NCBI RefSeq assembly: GCF_014205835.1
Contig: NZ_JACHCQ010000021.1
Coordinates: 1 to 58,014 of the forward strand
DNA length: 58,014 nucleotides
Direction: 5' to 3'
Source of the DNA: Pedobacter sp. AK013
GTDB taxonomy: Bacteria > Bacteroidota > Bacteroidia > Sphingobacteriales > Sphingobacteriaceae
Part shown: one piece after another, positions 8,368-16,213 of the stretch
Layout of the letters: every line of letters begins with the position of its first letter
How positions within the stretch are numbered: position 1 is the first letter of the stretch
Position numbers and translations under genes: made by a program
The notes under the pieces: model-generated
Told to the model about the DNA's origin: nothing
The model's input: only the letters and a program-made list of their open reading frames with translations
Databases searched by the model: none

Positions 8368-10194
8368 ATGTTTAACAAAAAAACAATTTTAAGTTTAGTT
8401 TTACTACTAACGTGTATTATGGCGAAAGCGCAGGTAAAAATAGGCTTTGAGGTTTCTTTTAAAGAACCGCAGGCACATTATGCTGAAGTTCAGATGAATA
8501 TTTCTGGCTTGGTAAAAGATTATGTAGATGTAAAAATGCCAGTTTGGACGCCGGGTTCTTATTTGGTCCGTGAGTTTGAAAAAAGTGTAGAAGAATTTAA
8601 GGCTACTGCTGCAGGTAAAGCCGTAAAAGTTGAAAAAGTAAGGAAAAATACCTGGAGGATTTTCTCAGCAAAGGCAGCCAATATCCAGATCAGCTACCGT
8701 GTTTATGCGTTTGAAATTTCGGTGCGTACACCTTTTATCGACGAATCTCATGCTTTTTTATCTCCAACTGGAATTTTTATGCATCCCGATGGCATGATCA
8801 AATCGCCAAGTACTGTAAAAATTGTTCCTTTTAATACCTGGAGTAAGGTTTCTACCGGTTTAACCGCGGTTGCCGGTGAGCAGTTTACCTATAAAGCTAC
8901 CGATTTTGATATTCTTTACGATAGCCCTATTGAAGTGGGTAATCAGGATATTTTCGAATTTACAGCTGCTGGCGTTCGCCATGAAGTAGCCATGTACGGT
9001 GGGGGTAATTACGATAAAGAGAAGCTAAAAGTTGATATGGCTAAGATTGTAGAAAAAGAAACTGCGGTTTATGGCGAAAATCCTAATAAATATTACCTCT
9101 TCATTGTTCATAATTTCTTAAAAGGCGGCGGTGGTTTAGAGCACTTAAACTCTACAACTTTAGGTGCTACAAGAAATGCTTACAATACTGCCGAAGGTTA
9201 TAAAGGCTTCTTAGGTCTGGTTGCACACGAGTATCATCACCTTTGGAATGTTAAGCGTTTGCGCCCCGTAGCATTAGGCCCTTTTGATTATGATAACGAA
9301 AATTACACGACCAACCTTTGGGTAGCAGAAGGATTTACTTCGTATTACGAAAATAAATACTTGCATAGAGCCGGTTTTACTGATGTAAACGAATTTTTGA
9401 AAGACCTGGCCAGTGGAGTGGCTACGGTGTTAAATACCCCTGGGGCTAAATATCAGTCTGCTGCTTCATCTAGTTATGATGCATGGATTATCGGCTACCG
9501 TCCGAATGAAAACTCAAAAAACAATTCCATTTCTTACTATAATAAAGGAGAAGTGATTGGTATTTTAATGGATCTCGAAATCATAAATGCCACCAAAGGT
9601 GCTAAAAGTTTAGATGACGTAATGAAAGCCATGTATTTGCAGTGCAAAACCTTAAAACGCGGTTATACCGATGCAGAATTTAAGGCAATGGTTGAAAAAA
9701 TATCAGGAATTAGCTTTACTAACTTTTGGGAAAAGTATGTTAACGGCGTGGATGATGTAGACTATGTAAAATATTTCGCATATGCAGGTGTTGATGTTTC
9801 TACAGAAAATGCAACTCCGGGTAAACCGGTTACTGGTGCAGCAGTTCAGTTGGCTACCAAAGGCTTAGAAGTAACTTCAGTTACCAGAAACTCGGCCGCC
9901 TGGATAAGTGGTTTAAATGTTAATGACGTAATTGTACTGATTGATGGGGTGACATTGAGTGATGCTTTAAAAAGTGTGAAACTAAAAGAACCTAAGTTTT
10001 CATTAGATATTTTACCGATCATTACCGATAAAAAAATCGGCGATCAGCTAACCGTTAAGGTAATTCGCGATGGACTTGAAAAAGAAATTTCTTTAAGCTT
10101 GAAAGAAAATCCAAGTGTACGCTTAAAAGCAACTGTGAACGAAAATGCAACACCAGTTCAAAAATCAGTGTTAAAAAAATGGACGGGGATTTAA
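8368..10194 (+). CDS. M61 family metallopeptidase with PDZ domain
   Basis: Glycyl-aminopeptidase-like zinc peptidase, probably periplasmic. I take MFNKKTILSLV at 8368 as start because it gives a normal signal peptide ending near MAKAQ and lies downstream of a good -7 box; a reading from TTG at 8341 adds nine residues to the signal. An N-terminal beta-rich M61 domain (KMPVWTPGSYLVREFEKSV) precedes the catalytic site HEYHH (His287, Glu288, His291), with a further acidic residue in LWVAEGFTSYYE. A PDZ-like segment near the C-terminus (ATKGLEVTSVTRNSAAWISGL) is typical of the family. Length 608 residues is normal. It stands alone and ends in a strong hairpin shared with the convergent gene. Confidence 0.92.
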   Translation: MFNKKTILSLVLLLTCIMAKAQVKIGFEVSFKEPQAHYAEVQMNISGLVKDYVDVKMPVWTPGSYLVREFEKSVEEFKATAAGKAVKVEKVRKNTWRIFSAKAANIQISYRVYAFEISVRTPFIDESHAFLSPTGIFMHPDGMIKSPSTVKIVPFNTWSKVSTGLTAVAGEQFTYKATDFDILYDSPIEVGNQDIFEFTAAGVRHEVAMYGGGNYDKEKLKVDMAKIVEKETAVYGENPNKYYLFIVHNFLKGGGGLEHLNSTTLGATRNAYNTAEGYKGFLGLVAHEYHHLWNVKRLRPVALGPFDYDNENYTTNLWVAEGFTSYYENKYLHRAGFTDVNEFLKDLASGVATVLNTPGAKYQSAASSSYDAWIIGYRPNENSKNNSISYYNKGEVIGILMDLEIINATKGAKSLDDVMKAMYLQCKTLKRGYTDAEFKAMVEKISGISFTNFWEKYVNGVDDVDYVKYFAYAGVDVSTENATPGKPVTGAAVQLATKGLEVTSVTRNSAAWISGLNVNDVIVLIDGVTLSDALKSVKLKEPKFSLDILPIITDKKIGDQLTVKVIRDGLEKEISLSLKENPSVRLKATVNENATPVQKSVLKKWTGI

Positions 10195-10232
10195 GTCTGG
10201 AGTCTTAAGTCCTCAGTCTTGAGTCTATAGTT

Positions 10233-10284
10233 CAGGCACAAAAAATCCCGTAAGATGAATTTCTTACGGGATTTTTTGTGCCTG
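10233..10284. terminator. Perfect 23-bp hairpin, bidirectional terminator
   Basis: Arms 10233-10255 and 10262-10284 are exact reverse complements over 23 bases with a 6-base loop (TGAATT). The A-run in the left arm and the T-run in the right arm let it terminate in both directions, as fits the convergent M61 and outer-membrane protein genes. On both sides it is embedded in repeated AGTCTT-like words. Confidence 0.9.
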
Positions 10285-10345
10285 ATATTTTAGCTTTGGT
10301 CTTTCCGCTTTAGACTTTAGTCTTTCAGCACTCTACGCCCTCCGC

Positions 10346-10810
10346 TTAGAAAGTATATCTAAAGCCTAAGCCGAATCTTCCAGCGTTAAAATCGCTATCG
10401 TTGCTACCTAAATAAATTCTTGGTCTCCAATCAAAAGCCAAAGCCAATGGCGCACCACTAAATTTATAATCTAAGCCAACCATCGGAACCAGGAAAAAGT
10501 TAGAACCTCCTTTATACAATTGAATCGACGGACCACCACCAAGATACCAATCTAAACCTCTGGCACCTGGAATTGATGAGTTGTATTGAAGGAAGCCTTG
10601 GATAAGGGTAGAGTTTCCACCAAATAATACATCTCCTTGAATAGCACCTTTTGGGCTAAAGTGGTGTCTGATAGAAGGACCAACAAAGGTAGCGCCATCA
10701 CCAAAGTCAATACCTAAACCAAGTCCGGTTTTATAGTTTTGAGCTTTAACGGTTGTTGTAGTAAGGGCAAACAATGCAATGCATCCTAAAATTGTAAATA
10801 ACTTTTTCAT
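10346..10810 (-). CDS. Small outer-membrane beta-barrel-like protein
   Basis: A 154-residue secreted protein with a signal peptide (MKKLFTILGCIALFALTTTTVKA) and then alternating strands rich in Gly and aromatic residues (YKTGLGLGIDFGDGATFVG; RGLDWYLGGGPSIQLYKG; ending FGLGFRYTF). A terminal aromatic residue and strand periodicity are typical of small outer-membrane barrels. I cannot assign a family or ligand. It is convergent to the M61 gene and has its own upstream region (10811-11065) shared with the divergent acyl-CoA synthetase gene. Confidence 0.7.
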   Translation of the reverse strand: MKKLFTILGCIALFALTTTTVKAQNYKTGLGLGIDFGDGATFVGPSIRHHFSPKGAIQGDVLFGGNSTLIQGFLQYNSSIPGARGLDWYLGGGPSIQLYKGGSNFFLVPMVGLDYKFSGAPLALAFDWRPRIYLGSNDSDFNAGRFGLGFRYTF

Positions 10811-11023
10811 AATTTAAATGTTTTGTAAAATAATTATCAGCCTAACAACTTTAATGCCGTTTCTGTTTTTTGGGTAAAAATCTGCTAGGATAAAAAAACA
10901 ATGCTTGCATAGTAATTTTGTAATCACTAAGTTTATTTAAATATTTTTTACAGAAAGTAAATACAGCGTTTTATTAACTACGAGGTATTATTTTCATTAA
11001 AAAGGCATATAGATGTTAATCTT

Positions 11024-11031
11024 TATGTTTG
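11024..11031 (+). promoter_or_regulatory. Possible -7 element of the acyl-CoA synthetase gene
   Basis: TATGTTTG fits TAnnTTTG and lies 34 bases before the ATG at 11066. No convincing -33 TTTG is found at 19-21 bases upstream, so only half of a promoter is visible. Confidence 0.35.
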
Positions 11032-11065
11032 ATTTTTTAACTTAACCAAATAATATACAATTCAT

Positions 11066-12835
11066 ATGGCGGCAGAAATTAAACGGGTTTTTGATCTTTT
11101 GAAATACAGCCTCGAAAATCCTAAGCAAGAATTCATCAGCGGAAAAATTAACGGAAAATGGATAAATTATAGTACAGCCGATTTTTGTGCCGCTGTAGAT
11201 AACCTAAGTCGTGGATTAATTAAGCAAGGCATAGGCAAAGGGGGCAGGGTTGCGGTAATGTCGCATAACCGGCCTGAATGGAATATTGCCGATTTTGCAG
11301 CCAACCAGATTGGCGCTTACCAGATTCCCTTATATCCAACCTTGGCCGAGCACGATATCCAGTTTATTCTAAAAGATGCAGAAATCGCCATTATTTTTGT
11401 AGCCGACGAAGATTTGTATAAAAAAATTAAGCCTTGTGCCGATGCAGTTAATCCGGCCATTAAGATTTACAGTTTTAATGAAATTACAGAAGCCGAAAAT
11501 TGGAATACATTAATTGAATTAGGCAAAGCAAGTACAGATATTGACTTGGAAGAACATCGTGCTAAAGTTGCCCCTGAAGATGTATTAACCCTAATTTATA
11601 CATCTGGAACTACAGGTACGCCAAAAGGTGTAATGCTAACACATCATAACCTGGTTGCAAATTTTGTTAACTCTGCTGTGGTAATACCCGAAGGCGTTAA
11701 AAAAGGCTTAAGCTTTTTGCCGCTTTCGCACATTTTTGAGCGGATGATCATTTATTTATATCTGTTTAATTATACAGGAATTTATTATGCCGAAAGTATG
11801 GAAACCATTGTAGCCGATATTCAGCATGTAAAACCCAATGTATTTTCTACCGTTCCAAGGCTTCTGGAAAAAGTGTACGATAAGATAATGGAGAAAGGGA
11901 AAGCATTAACAGGCATTAAAAAAGGAATTTTCTTCTGGTCGGTAGCTTTAGCTGAAAAATATACCATTGATGCGGGTGCCTGGTATAACTTCAAACTGGG
12001 GATAGCCCGTAAACTGGTTTTCAAAAAATGGCAGGAAGCTTTGGGAGGCGAAATCGTAGTGATTGTATCTGGCGGTGCGGCGCTAAATCCACGTTTAGCC
12101 AGAATTTTCTGGGCTGCGGGTATGCCTGTTTTTGAGGGGTATGGACTTACCGAAACCTCACCTGTAATTACGGTTAATCATTTCGGCGGAACCATGTTCG
12201 GTACCGTTGGCGAAGTAATTAAAGGTGTAGAAGTCAAAATTGCACCAGATGGCGAAGTTTTAACCCGGGGGCACCAGGTAATGAAAGGTTATTACAACAG
12301 GCCCGATTTAACGGATGAAGCGGTAGATAAAGAAGGGTGGTTTCATACAGGAGATATTGGTGAATTGGTTGATGGCCGCTTTTTAAGAATTACCGATCGT
12401 AAAAAAGAAATGTTTAAAACTGCTGGTGGTAAATACGTTGCCCCGCAAATGCTGGAGAATAAATATAAAGAATCGATTTTTATTGAGCAGATTATGGTTT
12501 TGGGCGAAAATAGAAAATTCCCTTCTGCATTGATTGTTCCAAATTTCGAAACCTTAAAAACCTGGGCTGGCCGGAAAAGCATTAGTTTTTCAGCAATAGA
12601 GGAGTTGATTAAAAACGAACAGGTTTTAGCCAAATATAACGAAGTAATTGAGGCGGCCAACGCGGGCTTCGGTAAATGGGAGCAGGTAAAAAGATTTGCG
12701 CTACTACCTAAAGAGTGGAGCATAGATGGCGGCGAACTTACGCCAAAATTAAGCTTGAAAAGAAAGATAATTACCGAGAAAAACAACGAAATAATAGAAA
12801 AGATATATAAAGATGCAGAGGGCTATAAGCCGTAA
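11066..12835 (+). CDS. AMP-dependent long-chain acyl-CoA synthetase
   Basis: Activates fatty acids to acyl-CoA through an acyl-adenylate, the entry step for the beta-oxidation genes at 23957-30074. The protein of 589 residues shows the ANL-family motifs in order: the phosphate loop YTSGTTGTPKGVMLTHHN (about residues 176-193), GYGLTETSP (about 356-364), the hinge-region TGDIGELVDGRFLRITDRKKE and the C-terminal TAGGKYVAPQ. The start ATG follows AATTCAT, with little Shine-Dalgarno character, as is usual in this phylum. Its last 28 codons are found again in decayed form at 14344-14438, beyond the TlpA-like gene. Chain-length preference cannot be read from the sequence. Confidence 0.93.
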   Translation: MAAEIKRVFDLLKYSLENPKQEFISGKINGKWINYSTADFCAAVDNLSRGLIKQGIGKGGRVAVMSHNRPEWNIADFAANQIGAYQIPLYPTLAEHDIQFILKDAEIAIIFVADEDLYKKIKPCADAVNPAIKIYSFNEITEAENWNTLIELGKASTDIDLEEHRAKVAPEDVLTLIYTSGTTGTPKGVMLTHHNLVANFVNSAVVIPEGVKKGLSFLPLSHIFERMIIYLYLFNYTGIYYAESMETIVADIQHVKPNVFSTVPRLLEKVYDKIMEKGKALTGIKKGIFFWSVALAEKYTIDAGAWYNFKLGIARKLVFKKWQEALGGEIVVIVSGGAALNPRLARIFWAAGMPVFEGYGLTETSPVITVNHFGGTMFGTVGEVIKGVEVKIAPDGEVLTRGHQVMKGYYNRPDLTDEAVDKEGWFHTGDIGELVDGRFLRITDRKKEMFKTAGGKYVAPQMLENKYKESIFIEQIMVLGENRKFPSALIVPNFETLKTWAGRKSISFSAIEELIKNEQVLAKYNEVIEAANAGFGKWEQVKRFALLPKEWSIDGGELTPKLSLKRKIITEKNNEIIEKIYKDAEGYKP

Positions 12836-12892
12836 AAAGGTTTCTAAATAAGGCTAGCTGAAGACAAAACGGCTTTAATACCAGTCAAAATT

Positions 12893-14314
12893 ATGAAAAG
12901 GATAATTTTATTTATTTTACTAATTACAGTTGGAATAAATTCTTTTGCGCAAGAAGCAAAACTTAATATCAAAAGTTTAAATGCTAAAAATAATACAGTA
13001 GTTATCCAAATTCCTGTAGATGGCGCATGGTTTTATCCTGCAAAAAAGGAAATTAAATTCGATGCTGACAGTACGGTAAACTATTCTTTAAAGATTAACA
13101 AAATTGCCTGGTTAAGAATTAACAATAATACAGTATTAATAGAACCAGGTACTACACGTTTAGTTTTCGATAAAGGCATTTTGGTACACAGCAACAAAAA
13201 TAACGAAGGAATGTTGCTTTTTAACAAGAGGAATACCGAGTTTTATCAATACAGGGCCAGAGATTATTATAAAAAAGATAGCACTACAGCGGGTTTATAT
13301 CAATTACTCGAAAATGATAAGAATGAAGCAGTAAAGCCTTACACCGAGCTATTTTCGAAACAAAAGATTTCGGCAAACTTCTATAACGAAATAAAAAGGT
13401 ACTTTTCAACTGAAGAGGTAATTCTGGAAGCTGCTATCCCGATGATAATTTTAAGTACAAAGCAAAAAATAAATAGCGACTTGGATAAGATGTGGGCAGA
13501 TGCATATAAGAAACATCCGATAAATAATGTTAAAGATGCCTTTTATCCTGATTTTTATCACCATGCAAGGTACTATGCCAGTACCTATCTCCATTATTAC
13601 CTTCCTTTAAAAAAGGGGAAAAAACCATTAGAAAAAAGCGAAGACGAAAACCTTAAAAACTGCTATAAAAGCTTCGAAGATAATTTTAGTGGTAAAACAA
13701 AAGAATATCTTTTGGCAACTTTTCTTTATGATGAAATGTTACAGAGTAAGTATCAAAGAATTTTGGTTGATTTGTTTACTAGCTTTAAGTCGAGCTACCC
13801 GAAAAGCAATTTTTCACCTTTTTTACAACCATTCGCCGACAAAATTTTGGCTTACCAAAAGGATATAAAAAAGGATTATAAAGCCAATGAGAAATTTGTG
13901 GCCAACTATTATGAAATTAATAGCTTAGACAGTTTAATGAACAGGTTTAAGGGCAAAACGGTATTTGTAGATATTTGGGCAACCTGGTGCGGGCCATGTA
14001 AGGCCGAATTTGAATATAGTGCAGGACTGGAAAAATTTCTGCAAGCTAAGGGTGTTGAAATGTTATTTATTTCTATGGATAAAGATGTGGCAGACCAAAG
14101 ATGGAAAGAAATGATAAAATATTATAAACTTTCAGGTAGTCATATCCGAACAAATAATGCTTTGCAGAAAGACTTAATTGACAGATTGTGGGAAGGAAAG
14201 GGCTATGCTATACCGCGCTATTTAATTATAAAAGATGGAAAATTAGTTGTTGCAGATGCTTTAAGGCCAAGTGATAAAGAAAAATTATATGCACAAATTA
14301 GTAAATTTTTATAG
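12893..14314 (+). CDS. TlpA-like thioredoxin-fold protein
   Basis: Secreted disulfide oxidoreductase of 473 residues. Signal peptide MKRIILFILLITVGINSFAQ; a long N-terminal region of about 320 residues typical of Bacteroidota TlpA-like proteins (often annotated DUF4369/DUF5106-like, not certain here); then a C-terminal thioredoxin domain with VDIWATWCGPCKAEF, the CGPC active site being at 366-369, and a cis-Pro-type segment AIPRYLIIKDG. It lies between the acyl-CoA synthetase gene and a decayed copy of that gene's 3' end, which suggests that it, or the DNA around it, entered or was rearranged here. Base composition looks more A-rich than its neighbours. The substrate is unknown. Confidence 0.88.
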   Translation: MKRIILFILLITVGINSFAQEAKLNIKSLNAKNNTVVIQIPVDGAWFYPAKKEIKFDADSTVNYSLKINKIAWLRINNNTVLIEPGTTRLVFDKGILVHSNKNNEGMLLFNKRNTEFYQYRARDYYKKDSTTAGLYQLLENDKNEAVKPYTELFSKQKISANFYNEIKRYFSTEEVILEAAIPMIILSTKQKINSDLDKMWADAYKKHPINNVKDAFYPDFYHHARYYASTYLHYYLPLKKGKKPLEKSEDENLKNCYKSFEDNFSGKTKEYLLATFLYDEMLQSKYQRILVDLFTSFKSSYPKSNFSPFLQPFADKILAYQKDIKKDYKANEKFVANYYEINSLDSLMNRFKGKTVFVDIWATWCGPCKAEFEYSAGLEKFLQAKGVEMLFISMDKDVADQRWKEMIKYYKLSGSHIRTNNALQKDLIDRLWEGKGYAIPRYLIIKDGKLVVADALRPSDKEKLYAQISKFL

Positions 14315-14343
14315 CTGCCAGAAAGAAGTGTTTTTCTATCTTT

Positions 14344-14438
14344 AAATTAACCTTAAAAAGAAATTGATTACCGAAAAAAATAATGAGGTAATCGAAAAAA
14401 TATATAAAGATGCAGAAAACTATAAAGTCCCTCAATAA
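14344..14438 (+). pseudogene. Decayed 3' end of a second acyl-CoA synthetase gene
   Basis: The 95 bases match the last 28 codons of the synthetase gene at 12746-12835. With one base restored near 14363 the remnant reads KLTLKR-KLITEKNNEVIEK, then IYKDAENYKVPQ and a stop at 14436-14438, against KLSLKRKIITEKNNEIIEK and IYKDAEGYKP in the intact gene. Most base differences are at third codon positions, so the two copies diverged while coding and the remnant decayed later. It holds no complete gene. The start codon of the gamma-glutamyltransferase gene (14410) lies inside it in another frame. Confidence 0.85.
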
Positions 14439-16131
14439 CCTTAAAAAATCGTTAATATACTTAAATGTTGTACTGTTATTGGCAGGTTGCGTAACCGGAC
14501 AATTGGGAAAAAACAACAGTGGCGAATATAAAAATGGAATGGTGGTTTCTGCCCATCCAGAAGCGTCGCAAGTAGGAATAGATATTTTAAAAAAGGGTGG
14601 GAATGCTGTTGATGCTGCTGTTGCGGTTCAGTTTGCGCTTGCTGTGGTTTATCCTAATGCGGGGAACATTGGTGGGGGCGGCTTTATGGTATATCGTGGT
14701 ACAAATGGCGAAATAAGTGCCTTAGATTTTAGAGAAAAAGCAGCAGCGGCGGCCAGCAGAGATATGTATCTGGATGCTGCTGGCAATCCAATTGTTGATA
14801 AAAGCCTTTATGGCCATTTAGCTGCAGGCGTGCCTGGGTCAGTAGATGGTATGGTAGAGGCTCATAAAAAATACGGAAAGCTTTCTTGGGCACAGGTATT
14901 GCAACCAGCAATAAATTTAGCGCAAAATGGTTTTAAAATTACCAAACGGCAAGCTGGCGAGCTGAATGGCCTGCACAGAAAGTTTATGGATTTTAATCCA
15001 AATGGAACGGCTTTCGTAAATTTAGAAAGTACCTGGCAGGAAAATGACCTTTTAGTTCAAAAAGAGTTGGCCAATACGTTAAAACTGATCCAGGAGAAAG
15101 GCAGGGCAGGTTTTTACGAAGGCGCTGTGGCCGATTCGCTTGTAGCAGAAATGCAGCGGGGCAAAGGGCTTATTACAAGAGCAGACTTAAAAAATTATCA
15201 CGCAACCTGGCGTAAACCCATAACAGGTAACTACAGGGGCTACAAAATTATTACCATGCCACCTACTTCAAGTGGAGGTATTGCTCTGATCCAATTGCTC
15301 CAGTCTGTAGAGCCTTATCCTTTAAAAAAATGGGGGCATAATGCAGATTCAACAGTTCAGGTACTTGTAGAAGCCGAGAGAAGAGTATATGCCGATCGGG
15401 CAACACATTTAGGCGACCCTGATTTTTATGCTGTTCCACAACAACAGCTTTTGAATGCCGACTATAATAAAAACCGAATGGCAAACTTTAGCTGGGCTGC
15501 AGCAACACCAAGTAGTACTGTTTTGGCTGGCGAAATAAAAGTAGCAGAGCACGAAGAAACCACGCATTTCTCTATTGTAGACCGCGATGGAAATGCTGTT
15601 TCAATTACCACTACTTTAAATGGTTCTTACGGATCATTAGTTGCAGTAAAGGGAGCTGGATTTCTGTTGAATAACGAAATGGACGACTTCTCCGTTAAAC
15701 CTGGTGCACCTAATATGTACGGTTTAGTTGGTGGCGAAGCCAATGCCATTGCACCCAATAAACGAATGTTAAGCTCTATGACACCAAGTATTGTAGAGAA
15801 AGATGGAAAATTATTTATGGTGGTAGGTACACCGGGCGGCTCAACCATCATAACATCTGTATTTCAAACCATCATTAATGTAATCGATTTTGACATGTCT
15901 ATGCAGTCGGCGGTAGCGGCTAAAAAGTTTCATCACCAATGGTTGCCAGATGAAGTATATATAGAAAAAGATGCCATTGATAGCTTATCAATAGAAAAAT
16001 TAAAAGCAAAAGGCTATAAAATAGTACCTAGAGGCCCAATAGGTAGGGTAGATGCCATCTTAAAAACTAAATGGGGCAATTATCAAGGGGGCGCCGACCC
16101 AAGGGGGGATGATAAGGCCATCGGCTGGTAG
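14410..16131 (+). CDS. ggt: Gamma-glutamyltransferase, lipoprotein
   Basis: N-terminal nucleophile hydrolase that cleaves or transfers gamma-glutamyl groups of glutathione and related peptides outside the cytoplasm. The protein has 573 residues, a lipoprotein signal with lipobox LLAGC (Cys27), then the large-subunit region (GGNAVDAAVAVQFAL; GNIGGGGFMVYR). The self-cleavage site is TTHFS with the nucleophile Thr384, followed by the small subunit with LSSMTPSIV and the oxyanion/Gly pair in GTPGGS. The first nine or so codons overlap the synthetase remnant out of frame. No other in-frame ATG lies before the lipobox, so this start is required for export. Confidence 0.93.
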   Translation: MQKTIKSLNNLKKSLIYLNVVLLLAGCVTGQLGKNNSGEYKNGMVVSAHPEASQVGIDILKKGGNAVDAAVAVQFALAVVYPNAGNIGGGGFMVYRGTNGEISALDFREKAAAAASRDMYLDAAGNPIVDKSLYGHLAAGVPGSVDGMVEAHKKYGKLSWAQVLQPAINLAQNGFKITKRQAGELNGLHRKFMDFNPNGTAFVNLESTWQENDLLVQKELANTLKLIQEKGRAGFYEGAVADSLVAEMQRGKGLITRADLKNYHATWRKPITGNYRGYKIITMPPTSSGGIALIQLLQSVEPYPLKKWGHNADSTVQVLVEAERRVYADRATHLGDPDFYAVPQQQLLNADYNKNRMANFSWAAATPSSTVLAGEIKVAEHEETTHFSIVDRDGNAVSITTTLNGSYGSLVAVKGAGFLLNNEMDDFSVKPGAPNMYGLVGGEANAIAPNKRMLSSMTPSIVEKDGKLFMVVGTPGGSTIITSVFQTIINVIDFDMSMQSAVAAKKFHHQWLPDEVYIEKDAIDSLSIEKLKAKGYKIVPRGPIGRVDAILKTKWGNYQGGADPRGDDKAIGW

Positions 16132-16213
16132 CAATTTCTCAATCTATTTTTTATCTTAGCAGTAGTCAATCTTTTGCCATTCAATTAGTTTTTCTAATTC
16201 AAAGTTTAAAGAG

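Noticed and set aside
14298..14516. Minus-strand reading frame over the ggt start
   Set aside because: It is the reverse of the synthetase remnant and the ggt signal region; hydrophobicity comes from AT-rich codons.
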